The notes under the pieces are model-generated. The model searched no databases. It worked only from the letters and a program-made list of their open reading frames with translations, and had not been told where the DNA came from. 64,000 bases of DNA from JAJYIW01 sp963781665 (GTDB lineage: Bacteria > Chloroflexota > Anaerolineae > Anaerolineales > Anaerolineaceae), in NCBI GenBank assembly GCA_963781665.1, contig CAWAGA010000002.1, positions 4,526,001 through 4,590,000 of the forward strand, in the 5' to 3' direction. This document shows positions 17,546 to 27,682 of the stretch, piece by piece (the stretch's first letter is position 1; each line of letters starts with the position of its first letter). Both the position numbers and the translations under genes were made by a program.

Positions 17546-18854
17546 ATGACCGACCAATATGACGAATACCATCATTTACTTATGGACGAAATCATCGAAA
17601 GAAAAGAAGAAGGTTGTGATGTTTCCGGTTATTCTGAGAGGCTTTCTGAGGCGAAGGAGATCGAAGACTTATTTAATATCTATCACGATCTGATCGCCAT
17701 CGATCCAAAGGCGGATTATAATGAGCCGTCCGGCCTGGAAGAAATCCACAGTGAGCGAAAAGAAGGAATAAGAAGATTTGCTGCTACTTTGGACGACGAT
17801 CAGCTCTTGAATAAGATATCTGGTGGTTGGTTAGGTCGCTGTGCAGGTTGTCAATTAGGCAAACCGGTTGAAGGGTGGACCCAACCGCAGATTAAAAGAT
17901 TGCTTGGCAACGCGGACGGTTGGCCATTAGACAATTATTTTTCTCAATCCTTTTTTGACCCGGAGGAACTGAAGAAATGGCCTGCCCAGAACAACCTGGG
18001 TTCGATGCGAGAAAATTTGCGTATAGCCATTAGAGATGATGACCAGGATTATACAATTTTATCAATCAATATCCTCAAAAAATATGGAATTAAGTTCACG
18101 CCGATGCAAGCGGGCGCAGAATGGCTTTCTTCTTTACCTTATCTTCAAGTATATACAGCAGAAAGGCAGGCATATCAGAACCTGGTCAAAGGATTTGATT
18201 ACCCCGAGACCGCGATCCGTTGGAATCCATATCGAGAATGGATTGGAGCCCAAATCAGAGCAGATGGATATGGCTACGTGGCACCTGGATGGCCAGAAAA
18301 AGCTGCCGAATTAGCATTTAATGATGCGGCATTGTCCCATGTAAAAAATGGCATATATGGTGAGATGTTTATGGCAGCAGCCATCGCCGCTGCATTCGTA
18401 ACGGATGACATTAAACTATGTCTGCAGGCAGCCGCTGCTGAAATTCCCCAGAAATCTCGCTTTTCTCAAATGGTGAAGGATTGTTTCTATTGGTTTGAGA
18501 ATTACAAGGATTGGGAGGAGGCCAGAGCAGAAGTTGAGAAAAAATACGGGAAATACAATTGGGTACACACAATCAATAATGCTGCTGTAACAATCCTGGC
18601 TCTATTGTATGGAAAAATGGATTTTGAAAAAACGATTTGCCTGGCAGTGAGTGGCGGCTGGGATACCGATTGTAATGGCGCAACTGCAGGGAGTTCTGAT
18701 CGGAGTTATGACGGGCGCAGATCATCTTCCTCAGAAATGGGTCGGCCCGTTAGGCGGTTCCTTGCAAAGTGCTGTGTTTGGATACGGTGAGGTCAAAATC
18801 AGCGCTCTGGCTGAAGAAACTTTCCAACTGGCTTCTAAGGTGATTCGGGGTTAG
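17546..18854 (+). CDS. ADP-ribosylglycohydrolase family protein, one +1 frameshift
   Basis: Corrected length 435 aa from ATG 17546. An N-terminal helical extension (about 1-85) precedes the ADP-ribosyl-glycohydrolase domain: GGWLGRCAGCQLGKPVEGW, metal-binding RDDDQDYTIL, and SGGWDTDCNGATAGS near the C-terminus. As sequenced the frame derails after that last motif. Dropping one T at 18694-18695 continues as LIGVMTGADHLPQKWVGPLG and ends ETFQLASKVIRG at 18854. The family removes ADP-ribose from proteins, nucleic acids or small molecules using two Mg ions. Substrate here is unknown. It is divergent from the SARP gene; a tie to the injection system (for example protection from a toxin) is only speculation. 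Confidence 0.87.
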
Positions 18855-19264
18855 GGCCGAAGTGTTTGAGCATGACGAGCGGGTCCGTTGTGCTTTCATT
18901 GGTTACCCTGACGCCTTCTTGAGCCGCCGAGAAGCTGATAAAAAACTCGTCATTTGTTAACTGGCCGAACCGGATTAGAGCCGGTGTCTCTGATTAACCA
19001 GTGTCCTAGATGCCCGTGGCCTTGAACCATAACCATACCATATGGCCCAGAATCTTTGATTACGACCGATCGACCGGGGAATACTGTTAATTCTTTCGCG
19101 GAAAAGTGGGGATTTCCATAACTGATCCAATTTTCAATATAACCGTAAGCATGCAGAACTGAAGGATGTAGTTTCAATCGTTTTCCTGGATTTGTTCCTC
19201 GGGGGACCCACACATGGGCAAATCTGAGGATACCTTCACCTTGCTCCAAGATGTTTACTGGCAT
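18835..19264 (-). CDS. Cupin-like small protein, one +1 frameshift
   Basis: Corrected length 142 aa. Starts at 19264 with AAGGAG upstream, 9 bases after the DnaE-like stop, so likely co-transcribed with it. Cupin-type pattern: VLHAYGYIENWISYGNPHFS, LTVFPGRSVVIKDSGPYGMV, MVQGHGHLGHW. One extra base near 18987-18991 breaks the frame. Removing it gives LIETPALIRFGQLTNDEFFI and a stop at 18835, overlapping the convergent ADP-ribosylglycohydrolase gene by 20 bases. Such single-domain cupins often bind metal through clustered His residues (HGHLGH here). Substrate unknown; resemblance to sugar isomerase cupins is weak. Confidence 0.7.
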
Positions 19265-19273
19265 TTGCGCTCC

Positions 19274-22200
19274 TTAATCTGGCAAAATGATGTTTTCTGC
19301 TCTGATCACTGGTTCAATCCGCGAATTACTCATTTCAACAACGCCTTCAACCTGGATAGGCTCCATTCTGCGCAGCAAATCCTTGCAGCGATTATATACA
19401 CTTGGCGGCACAACCACGTCGACCATGCCTTCCAGATCTTCAAGGGTGATATATGCCATTGTTCCTTGTTTTCCAGCAAACGATCGGTGCCAGTTTAGAC
19501 GAGTACCGATCAACCGCACTTTCTCTCCTACTTTAGATTCAATCTCAGCGGTCGTTTGCAAGGCGCGGATAGAAATCCTACCCAGGACTATTTCGATTGG
19601 GTGAGCGTCAACCCCAATCCTCAAAATCTCCTTCTGAGCAGCGACCTTTTCGGCCGTGGACCAATCTTCATGCTCAGAACTGACATTTTCGAATAAGGGT
19701 AACTGACCTGCACTCCACCGATTTTCCTTCAAAGCATATAATAGGTCCGGGATTGTACCAATACCTGAAAATGCCCCAACTTTGATTAGATTCTCAGCCT
19801 CAGAAAGTCTGGGATCCACCCGAATGAGAAAATCATTCAGTGATTGAAACGGCCTTTCTGCAATAATTCGCCGCTGTGCCTTACGAGTTAAATCACGGAT
19901 CTGGTCTAACCCCATGTAAAGGATCGGTCTTTGCATTGACCGGTCGACACTAAACTCGACCCTTGAGAAATTAATGTGAGGTGGATGAATTTCCAGGCCC
20001 ATCCTTTTTGCTTCGGTCAGATAGACTTGTTGGCTGTAATAACCTCCCCAGTTTGCCAGAACCGCAGCCATAAATTCTGCCGGAAAATGGGATTTACACC
20101 AGGCCGACCGCCAGGAAATCATTGCATATGAGGCTGCATGGGCTTTTGGAAACCCATAACCTGCAAATGCAGCCATTAGATCCCATATCTGAGATGAAAT
20201 TTCAGGATTGACTTTACTTTTCTCCCAGGCGCCCCGGATAAAATTCTCCCGAATTATTTCGAGCTGTTTTCCTGGGTCAAAATGGCTCATCGCTCTTCTG
20301 AGAATATCCGATTCAGCTATAGTTAATCCAGCAAGATCATGCGCGATGCGTAATACCTGTTCTTGATAAAGGATCACGCCATGGGTCGTATTCAATATGG
20401 ATGAGAGGTTGGGATGTAAAAATGCACCAGGTTCCAAACCATTGTGCCGCCTTACAAACGCATCCTTGTCACCGCCTTTGAGTGGACCTGGTCGATATAA
20501 CGCCAGGGCTGCCATGACGTCGTCTACACTACGGGCATTAATTTCTTTGAGGGTATTCCTCATACCTGGACTTTCGATCTGAAAGCAACCGATTGTTTGA
20601 CCCTTTTCGATCCGGTCGGAGGTTATTTCATCCGTCAAAGGGATTGCTTCAAGGAATTCCAAACGCAATTCTTTCCCGCCAGGCTTTTTTGATCGGGCAC
20701 TATCGATGACATCTCCAAGCACGGTGAGACCGCGGATCCCTAAGAGATCAATTTTTACCAGGCCAAGGTGCTCCAGTGAAACCAGATCGAATTGGGTAAT
20801 CGTCACCCCTTTCTGTCCAGATGGTTGAATAGGTACAAGTTCGGTCATCAGACCAGGGGAAATGACAATGCCACCAGCATGCATGGATAGATGGCGGGGA
20901 AGGCCGAGGATAGCAGCGGCCCGGGAAATAATTCCCCGTTGCAGCCTTGGTAACGGACTCAAGAGTAGATCACGAAATGGTGCTTCACCTTCATCATCAT
21001 CTTCTTCAAGCCCAGGTCGAGAAAAATATGGCAGTTGATTGACTAATTTCCGGATTTCAGGTTTAGGAAGGTCATAGGCCTTGGCCACATCTGCCAGGGC
21101 TGACCTCGGGCGATAAGTATTGATTGTTCCAACCATTGCCACACGATCGGCTCCGTAGACGTCGAAAACATGTTGGATCACCACATCGCGATCCCGCGAA
21201 CAAATATCTGTATCAATATCTGGTGGCGTTGTCCTGGCAGGGTTCAGAAACCGTTCGAAATAGAGGTCAAGTTTCAAAGGATCTGGGCTGGTAATTCCCA
21301 GGCAATGCGCAACGAGCGAAGAGGCAGCCGAGCCCCGCGAAGAAAACAATATGTCAGAATTCCGGGCAAATGCAAGAAGCTCCTCGACGACAAGAAATAT
21401 TGGCCCGTACCCGCTGTTCGCGATGATTCCCAACTCGTGATCCAGTCTTTCTGCAATTGTTGCATTCACAGCGCCGTACAATTTTTGAGCGCCTAAAAAA
21501 GCTTTCTTTCGCAGCAGATCGGCGGGACGAATCCCCTCAGGAAGGGACAAATTTGGAAAGTTGTGGCTTCCGAGAGGAAGCTCAAGGTTGCAATCAGCAA
21601 CTACCGCTCGAATATTCTCAATTGCAGCAGGCAGATGTGAAAACCGGCTGATTAATTCGTTTTGATCGATGAAACCTGATCCTTCAGGTATGATGTGATC
21701 GGCTGTCAATTTGTTAACTGGTACATTTAACCGGATTGCGGCCAATACTTTTTGTATATCAGCCTGGTCATCGTCCAAATAATAAATATTATGGGATGCA
21801 ACTACTGGTAAGGCAAATCTTTTAGCTAATCTGGCCAACTCATAAACGAATTGGTTGTCATCAGGGCGGCAGAACTGTAGTTCAATATAAAAATGATCGC
21901 GATAAAGATCACCCAATTTCCTCAATAACACTTCTGCATCCAGGGACTGGTGGCCGCGAACAAGCCCATTTATATAGCTGAATGAGCCACCACTCAAACA
22001 AATTATGCCGTCTGTGTGATCGTATAAAGCTTCGAAGGGGCAGATTAAGGGTGAACCCGGTCTGGATTGATCGTGTGCTTTGCTGCTCAACCAGCACAAA
22101 TTCGCCCAGCCGCTCGCATTCCGCGCCAGGAAGACCATCGGGCCAGTCTGCAAGGCGTTTTGATTTGTTGAAAAATCTATATCAAGTTCCAGACCGATAA

Positions 22201-22396
22201 CTGGTTTAATATTCTTCGCTTTACAAGCCAGAAAAAACTCAATTGCACCGGTCAGCTTAGAATGGTCGGTCAATGCAAGTGATGTCATTCCCAGTTCACT
22301 GGCTCGTTGGGCCAGGTCTTTTGGTGAAGGAACGCCTTCAAGTAATGAATAAAACGAGTGAGTGTGTAGATGCGTTATCAAGATATTGATTCTCAT
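19274..22396 (-). CDS. DNA polymerase III alpha-subunit family (C-family polymerase, DnaE2/short DnaE type)
   Basis: 1040 aa, shorter than replicative DnaE1 (about 1150) and near DnaE2/ImuC length. N-terminal PHP domain (HLHTHSFYSLLEG, LALTDHSKLTG), palm with SRGSAASSLVAHCLGIT and catalytic PPDIDTDICSRDRDVVIQHV, fingers SMHAGGIVIS, GYGFPKAHAASYAMISWRSA, helix-hairpin-helix region, and a C-terminal OB fold (VRLIGTRLNWHRSFAGKQGT). Whether it is the main replicase or an error-prone translesion polymerase cannot be settled; no imuA/imuB or lexA gene is adjacent. Frame intact over 3.1 kb, unlike many neighbours. Downstream, 9 bases away, is the cupin gene. Confidence 0.88.
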   Translation of the reverse strand: MRINILITHLHTHSFYSLLEGVPSPKDLAQRASELGMTSLALTDHSKLTGAIEFFLACKAKNIKPVIGLELDIDFSTNQNALQTGPMVFLARNASGWANLCWLSSKAHDQSRPGSPLICPFEALYDHTDGIICLSGGSFSYINGLVRGHQSLDAEVLLRKLGDLYRDHFYIELQFCRPDDNQFVYELARLAKRFALPVVASHNIYYLDDDQADIQKVLAAIRLNVPVNKLTADHIIPEGSGFIDQNELISRFSHLPAAIENIRAVVADCNLELPLGSHNFPNLSLPEGIRPADLLRKKAFLGAQKLYGAVNATIAERLDHELGIIANSGYGPIFLVVEELLAFARNSDILFSSRGSAASSLVAHCLGITSPDPLKLDLYFERFLNPARTTPPDIDTDICSRDRDVVIQHVFDVYGADRVAMVGTINTYRPRSALADVAKAYDLPKPEIRKLVNQLPYFSRPGLEEDDDEGEAPFRDLLLSPLPRLQRGIISRAAAILGLPRHLSMHAGGIVISPGLMTELVPIQPSGQKGVTITQFDLVSLEHLGLVKIDLLGIRGLTVLGDVIDSARSKKPGGKELRLEFLEAIPLTDEITSDRIEKGQTIGCFQIESPGMRNTLKEINARSVDDVMAALALYRPGPLKGGDKDAFVRRHNGLEPGAFLHPNLSSILNTTHGVILYQEQVLRIAHDLAGLTIAESDILRRAMSHFDPGKQLEIIRENFIRGAWEKSKVNPEISSQIWDLMAAFAGYGFPKAHAASYAMISWRSAWCKSHFPAEFMAAVLANWGGYYSQQVYLTEAKRMGLEIHPPHINFSRVEFSVDRSMQRPILYMGLDQIRDLTRKAQRRIIAERPFQSLNDFLIRVDPRLSEAENLIKVGAFSGIGTIPDLLYALKENRWSAGQLPLFENVSSEHEDWSTAEKVAAQKEILRIGVDAHPIEIVLGRISIRALQTTAEIESKVGEKVRLIGTRLNWHRSFAGKQGTMAYITLEDLEGMVDVVVPPSVYNRCKDLLRRMEPIQVEGVVEMSNSRIEPVIRAENIILPD

Positions 22397-22607
22397 TATA
22401 CCTGGATGAATCCCAACTAATTGATCGATCAGGAAAGAAACGATGATTTAGAAACATTATTTGTTAACAATGGGAAATGATCAATCAGTGAATTGACCCG
22501 CTTTGACGGGATGATAGAATTGGTTAACTCTGTGATCGTTTCAAGGATAACCCCAAAGATGACCGGGTCAATCATAGTTACAGGCGATTGATAATATGAG
22601 GAATGAA

Positions 22608-24650
22608 ATGCCAACAAAACTGTATCCAGGAATTTGGAAATTTACCTTTGGCGAACCCGAATTATTCACGCCCGTAAGGCTGCGTGAACATCAACCAGTA
22701 GTTTCCACTTTGAATTCATTCCCGTATGATGGCGAATGTCCACTATCGCCTGATGCCATTAAAACCAAATTGACTTCAAGGGGTTATCTAATTTCGCTTC
22801 CTTTAGACGAAGATGAACATATTTACGGATTGGGGCTGCAGTTATTTTCTGTCGATCATAGAGGGTTGAAAAAAGTTGCGCGGGTAAACAGCGATCCGAA
22901 AGCAGATATTGGAGATACTCATGCACCGGTCCCGTTTTATGTTTCATCTTCTGGCTATGGTGTGTTTGTAGATACCGCCCGGTATGTAATCTTTTATTTT
23001 GGCTCAACCAGACTGGCAGAAGATCCAAATGAAGACCGCCGATCCGGTGATATGAAAACTGGCAGTAGTCGAATTTTCATCGAGGTGCCATCTGTAAATG
23101 GCGTTGAAATCTACATTTTTGCAGGCCCTGAGCTGCTGAATGCTATCCAGCGTTACAATCTATTTTCGGGCGGTGGATTTGTTCCGCCGCGGTGGGGATT
23201 GGGTTTCTGGTACCGCTGCGACCTGAGTTTTAATCAGGATCAGGTGATTTCCCTTGCTGATGAGCTATATGAACGTAACATTCCCTGCGATGTAATAGGT
23301 CTGGAACCGGGCTGGCAAACTCACAGCTATTCCTGTTCATTTATGTGGAGCGCCAGCTTTCCGACGGTTGAAAACTTTATTAATAAACTCTCGAAAAAGA
23401 ACATTCATTTGAATTTGTGGACCCACGTATTTACACACGAATCCTCACCAATATATTCCGCCCTTCGGCCATTTTCAAGTGACCATATCGTATGGGATGG
23501 TTTGGTCCCTGACCTGACGCTTGAAGATGCGAGGAACATTATGGCGGATTATTTTGCAAAAGAACACGTCGCTAAAGGCATCGCCAGTTATAAACTCGAT
23601 GAGTGCGATAATTCCGATTTCAACACCATTCCGTGGTCCTTCCCGGAGTTCAGCCAATTCCCTTCAGGGGTTGATGGCGAACAGATGCATTCATTTTTGG
23701 GTTTGAAATTTCAAGGCATGATCGACAGCATCTACCAGAAGAGAGATTTAAGGACGTACGGTGAGGTTCGCTCTTCGCACGCCCTTGCTGCGCCCTATCC
23801 TTATGTGTTGTACAGCGACCTTTATGACCATGCCCAATTCATTCGAGGACTGGTTAATTGTGGCTTTTCAGGATTGTTATGGTGTCCGGAGGTCAGACAT
23901 GCATCCTCTGCTGAAGATCTGGTCCGCCGCCTGCAAAGCGTCGTTTTTTCTCCTCAAGCATTAGTCAATGGATGGTACATTCCAAATCCACCCTGGAAAC
24001 AATTCGATACCGATAAAAATAAAGCAGGAGAATTCCTGGATGATTGGATAGTCCTTGAAGCCAGCTGCCGCGCGATTATTGAATTGCGGATGAAGTTAGT
24101 GCCATACCTCTACAGTGCGTTTTACGAATATTTCGCTAAAGGAATTCCGCCATTTCGTGCCTTGGTTTGCGATTTTCCTCGAATCTCGGATACTTATGAT
24201 ATTGCTGACCAACTCCTCGTTGGCGATAGGCTTATGGTCGCTCCTGTAATCGCTGAAAAACCGGACAGAAAAGTGTACCTGCCGCCGGGAGGATGGTATG
24301 ACTATTGGACGCGGCAATATTACGAAGGGGACATCACCTTAGAAATAGAACCACCTTTAGACATAATTCCTCTATATGTCAAATCCGGATCTGTGCTACC
24401 TATCGCAATTCCTACCCTGAATACAGCTGATCCGAAGAGCCTCGAGCTGCAAGTTAATATCTACGGCGACGGATCTCTTCCGTTTACGCTTTATGAAGAT
24501 GACGGAAATTCTTTAGGTTATCGGCGGGGAGAATTCAATTCCCTCGTCATTTCATGGGACCATAACACTGCAAAAGGATCGATGCTGCGAACAGGTAGGT
24601 TTGACTTTCCGACCTATGAGGTCATCTCCTGGGACCAACCGAATTCCTGA
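22608..24650 (+). CDS. Glycoside hydrolase family 31 (alpha-glucosidase/alpha-xylosidase type)
   Basis: About 680 aa from ATG 22608, chosen because GAGGA lies 6-7 bases before it; an upstream in-frame ATG is at 22596. GH31 layout: N-terminal beta-sandwich (EDEHIYGLGLQLFSVDHRG), (beta/alpha)8 barrel with PPRWGLGFWYRCDLSFNQDQ, LEPGWQTHSY, and nucleophile region SYKLDECDNSDFNTIPW (first Asp). The acid/base candidate lies near YVLYSDLYDHAQFIRG. C-terminal beta domains follow (YLPPGGWYDYWTRQYYEG). Cytoplasmic: no signal peptide. The exact sugar specificity is not readable from sequence. Divergent from the polymerase gene across a 211-base A/T-rich gap in which I see no distinct signal. Confidence 0.9.
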   Translation: MPTKLYPGIWKFTFGEPELFTPVRLREHQPVVSTLNSFPYDGECPLSPDAIKTKLTSRGYLISLPLDEDEHIYGLGLQLFSVDHRGLKKVARVNSDPKADIGDTHAPVPFYVSSSGYGVFVDTARYVIFYFGSTRLAEDPNEDRRSGDMKTGSSRIFIEVPSVNGVEIYIFAGPELLNAIQRYNLFSGGGFVPPRWGLGFWYRCDLSFNQDQVISLADELYERNIPCDVIGLEPGWQTHSYSCSFMWSASFPTVENFINKLSKKNIHLNLWTHVFTHESSPIYSALRPFSSDHIVWDGLVPDLTLEDARNIMADYFAKEHVAKGIASYKLDECDNSDFNTIPWSFPEFSQFPSGVDGEQMHSFLGLKFQGMIDSIYQKRDLRTYGEVRSSHALAAPYPYVLYSDLYDHAQFIRGLVNCGFSGLLWCPEVRHASSAEDLVRRLQSVVFSPQALVNGWYIPNPPWKQFDTDKNKAGEFLDDWIVLEASCRAIIELRMKLVPYLYSAFYEYFAKGIPPFRALVCDFPRISDTYDIADQLLVGDRLMVAPVIAEKPDRKVYLPPGGWYDYWTRQYYEGDITLEIEPPLDIIPLYVKSGSVLPIAIPTLNTADPKSLELQVNIYGDGSLPFTLYEDDGNSLGYRRGEFNSLVISWDHNTAKGSMLRTGRFDFPTYEVISWDQPNS

Positions 24651-24660
24651 TGCAAAATGA

Positions 24661-24689
24661 TTGACAATCCAGTATGAAGGTAGTATGAT
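24661..24689 (+). promoter_or_regulatory. Consensus sigma-70 promoter for the metB-lysC operon
   Basis: TTGACA at 24661-24666 and TATGAT at 24684-24689, separated by exactly 17 bases. Transcription would start near 24696, some 25 bases before the SAM-I aptamer, so the riboswitch lies in the leader of this transcript. It is the closest match to the consensus promoter that I found in the window. Confidence 0.85.
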
Positions 24690-24718
24690 CGGCCTAATTA
24701 AATATTATAGATGAGCAG

Positions 24719-24834
24719 TTCTTATCTAGAGAGGTGGAGGGATCGGCCCTGTGAAACCTCGGCAACCAGGCAACGAAGTTAATAGCCATGGTGCCAATTC
24801 CGACAGATCCCTGACGGGTTCTGGAAGATGAGAG
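24719..24834 (+). ncRNA. SAM-I (S-box) riboswitch aptamer
   Basis: Carries the conserved S-box core: CTTATCtAGAGAGGTGGAGG then GATCGGCCCTGTGAAACC and CGGCAACC, a kink-turn region, and GGTGCcAATTCC. P1 forms between 24719-24726 and 24827-24834 (CTTATC with GATGAG, wobbles allowed). It lies between the consensus promoter and the cystathionine gamma-synthase-like gene. Known action: S-adenosylmethionine binding stabilises the aptamer and lets the following terminator form, turning off methionine genes. Confidence 0.95.
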
Positions 24835-24859
24835 TGAATTGCATTTTTTTTTGCTAATG

Positions 24860-24890
24860 ACCTCTTCCTCCAACCGTTGAAGAGGTTTTA
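24860..24890 (+). terminator. Intrinsic terminator of the SAM-I expression platform
   Basis: Stem ACCTCTTC (24860-24867) with GAAGAGGT (24879-24886), 11-base loop, then TTTTATATT. It sits 25 bases after the aptamer. The pyrimidine arm CCTCTTC could alternatively pair with the purine-rich 3' part of the aptamer, the usual antitermination arrangement; that alternative pairing is inferred. Confidence 0.85.
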
Positions 24891-24961
24891 TATTACCCTC
24901 TCCTCAATGATAAGAATTATCCGGTTTTATAGTATGTGAAATGGTGAAGAGGAGAGTAAAA

Positions 24962-26164
24962 ATGAGTGACCACACATCCACCAGGATAGTGCACGCAGGG
25001 GAGCCAAAGCGCAAGCCGTATGGGGCAATTACTACCCCGATTTTCCAGGCATCCACATATACGTTTTCAGATTCGAATGAAATTTTCGAATATATGCAGT
25101 CAAAGATGGACGGAGGTAAGCCATCCCGAGACGAATACGGGCGCTACGGCAATCCCACCCAAAGAACTGCAGAAGACAAACTGGCATCGATTGAAGGCGG
25201 CGAGCAAGCCCTATTATTTCCCAGCGGGATGTGCGCAATAACTACTACCATGCTGGCATTGTTATCAGCAGGTGATCACGTCGTTCTGGTAAGCGAAAGC
25301 TATCACCGCACCCGCGAGTTTGCCACGTCGTTCTTGCAGCGTTGGGGTATTGAAGTTTCATTGGTCTCTTGCGATCATCCGGGTGGTGTCACCTCGGCGC
25401 TAAAACCGAACACCCGTTTGGTTTTTGCAGAAACCCCCACTAATCCATACCTCAGGGTCATCGATATTCCTGCTTTGGTCGAATTGGCCAGAAGCCGAAA
25501 CTTCTTGACCATGGTCGATTCCACTTTCAGCACTCCGGTCAATATGCTTCCTCTGGAAATGGGAGTGGATCTCGTCATCCATAGCGCTACAAAATACCTG
25601 GGAGGACACAACGATCTTCTGGCGGGGACTGTTATCGGACCTGCCATGGTTTTAGCACCGGTCGAAAGAGCTAGAGGAATCCTGGGAGGGATTAGTAATC
25701 CCAACGATGCTTATCTACTCATTCGAGGTTTGAAAACGCTAGAGTTGCGTGTGGCGCGTCAAAATGAAAATGGTATGAAAATCGCTAAATACCTCGAAGC
25801 TCACCCTCTTATCGCGCGCGTTTTTTACCCCGGATTATCGTCTCATCCGGATAATGGCACGGCCCGCCGGCTGATGAAAGGCTTCGGCGGGGTTGTCAGT
25901 TTTGAGTTGCGGGGTGATTTCAAACAAACAAATATGTTTATCAATTTATTGCACCTGCCTTATATCGGGCCAACCCTGGGTGGTGTGGAAAGCATCATCG
26001 AACAACCTGCGGCTTTGTTTTCTTTGGACCATGATGAATGTAAACGAGCTGGGATAAGCGATAACCTGGTGCGGTACTCATTAGGAATCGAGGATGCTGA
26101 AGACATCATAGCTGACCTGAAGCAAGCTTTAGAAAAAATATCTTTAACGGAAAGTGCCTTATGA
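24962..26164 (+). CDS. metB: Cystathionine gamma-synthase / Cys-Met metabolism PLP enzyme
   Basis: 400 aa from ATG 24962, with GGAGAG upstream; the longer frame from 24941 would include the ribosome site. Fold-type I PLP enzyme of the Cys/Met family: GRYGNPTQRTAEDKLASIEG, FPSGMCAITTTML, DSTFSTP, and the PLP lysine in HSATKYLGGHNDLLAG; C-terminal VRYSLGIEDAEDIIADL. Family members make cystathionine from an O-acyl homoserine or cleave related thioethers. The SAM riboswitch in front and aspartokinase behind favour a biosynthetic transsulfuration or methionine role. A methionine gamma-lyase or O-acetylhomoserine sulfhydrylase is not excluded. Four-base ATGA overlap with lysC. Confidence 0.88.
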   Translation: MSDHTSTRIVHAGEPKRKPYGAITTPIFQASTYTFSDSNEIFEYMQSKMDGGKPSRDEYGRYGNPTQRTAEDKLASIEGGEQALLFPSGMCAITTTMLALLSAGDHVVLVSESYHRTREFATSFLQRWGIEVSLVSCDHPGGVTSALKPNTRLVFAETPTNPYLRVIDIPALVELARSRNFLTMVDSTFSTPVNMLPLEMGVDLVIHSATKYLGGHNDLLAGTVIGPAMVLAPVERARGILGGISNPNDAYLLIRGLKTLELRVARQNENGMKIAKYLEAHPLIARVFYPGLSSHPDNGTARRLMKGFGGVVSFELRGDFKQTNMFINLLHLPYIGPTLGGVESIIEQPAALFSLDHDECKRAGISDNLVRYSLGIEDAEDIIADLKQALEKISLTESAL

Positions 26165-27682
26165 TCGTGCATAAGTTCGGAGGAACATCTGTTGGAAATG
26201 CTGAGCGTTTTTCACGGGTAGCAGATATCATACTTTAATCAACAAAGCGTGAGATTTTCAGATCCGGGAGACAGTGATGAATTCAAATTAGCTCCCGCGA
26301 ATTCTGAGATCGTTGTGGTTGTATCGGCAATGAGTGGTGTCACCGACCAGCTTATTGCAGGAGCACGAGCTGCAGCCGAAGGTAAGGATAAATTTTGGTG
26401 GGATGTCAAGGCAAATCTTCTAAAGAAGCATCTTCAAGTCGTCGAGTCCCTTTTGAATGACAATCCAGAACGCCTGGAAACCGGTGGTTTTATCGAAGAC
26501 CAATTACACGACCTTGAAAGGCTTTACCGTTCTATTGCCATTCTCGGAGAATTGACCGCCCGAGGATACGACGCTGTGGCTTCATTCGGCGAGCGACTTT
26601 CCTCTCACATTTTGGCTTCAGTCCTTCGTGAGAGAGGCACCCGGGCGCTGGCTGTGAGCGCGACAGAATTAATAGTTACCGATAACCACTTTGGCCGAGC
26701 AGAACCTATCACCGATGCTACTTGCGAAAAAATGCAGGCAAAGATATTACCTCTGCTGGAAAGAGGCATCGTTCCAATAATCACCGGTTATATTGCCGCA
26801 ACCCGCGAGGGAATAACGACCACCCTTGGCAGAGGCGGGAGTGACTATACCGCAGCAATTGCTGGAGCATCGCTAAACGCCGATGAACTCTGGATCTGGA
26901 GCGATGTCGATGGTATTCTGACAGCAGATCCCAACGTCGTTCCGGATGCACATACCTTGGTTGAGCTCTCATATTCTGAGGCTGCTGAGCTTGCATATTT
27001 CGGCGCAGATGTTCTCCATCCCAAAACGATAAAGCCGGTCGTCGAAAAAGGCATTCCGCTTCGCATTCGTAACAGCTTCAACCCCGATCACCCTGGAACA
27101 TTGATCCTGGCCGCGCCGGATGCTGGACGGCAGATCCTCCCGGCCATTATTTCGTCGACGGGCCTGTCGATGATAGCTATTGGCAGCGTGGATGATTCAT
27201 GGACATTACATGAGGCTGCGATGGCTCTCCAATGCCTGAGTGATGGTGGAATTGATGTACTGCTCTTCTCGCAATCCTTCTCCGAGCATAGCTTGAACCT
27301 GGTCGTCAGAGAGGAAAACCAAACCTACAGCTTGCAGCTGTTAGCTGCCCAGTTTAAAGACGAAATACTGTCAGGTGGCTATCCTGGTTGGATTGATACG
27401 TCCAAAAACCAGGAGCAAAGTGATAAAATCGCGTCTGCCAAGAGGCTTCTCTTGGGGACAAAAGAAAAGGTAGCTACAATTTCGGTTATCGGACTGCCAG
27501 GCTGGAATAAAACCGGAACAGTTTCACATGCCTTTTCGGCTTTAGGAATGTTTGGCACGAGAGTGTTGGCCGTAGCTCAGGCGGGAAAAGAACATAGTAT
27601 TTCTTTTTGCATTCCCGAAGACCAGATGGTAGGAACAGTTAATTTTTTGCATAAGGAATTGGGTTTGGAGCTTAATCGTTAA
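26161..27682 (+). CDS. lysC: Aspartate kinase, one +1 frameshift near the N-terminus
   Basis: The true start is ATG 26161 overlapping the metB stop. The first 25 codons encode MIVHKFGGTSVGNAERFSRV and ADIIL, including the K-FGG-TSV nucleotide/aspartate motif, then hit TAA. Removing one T at 26234-26236 joins this to the long frame from 26249, giving 506 aa. Further motifs: VVVVSAMSGVTDQ, TTLGRGGSDYTAAIAGASLN, DVDGILTADPNVV. Two C-terminal ACT-type regions suggest feedback control by an end-product amino acid. It catalyses the first step toward lysine, threonine and methionine. Without the correction the enzyme would lack its catalytic lysine. Confidence 0.9.
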
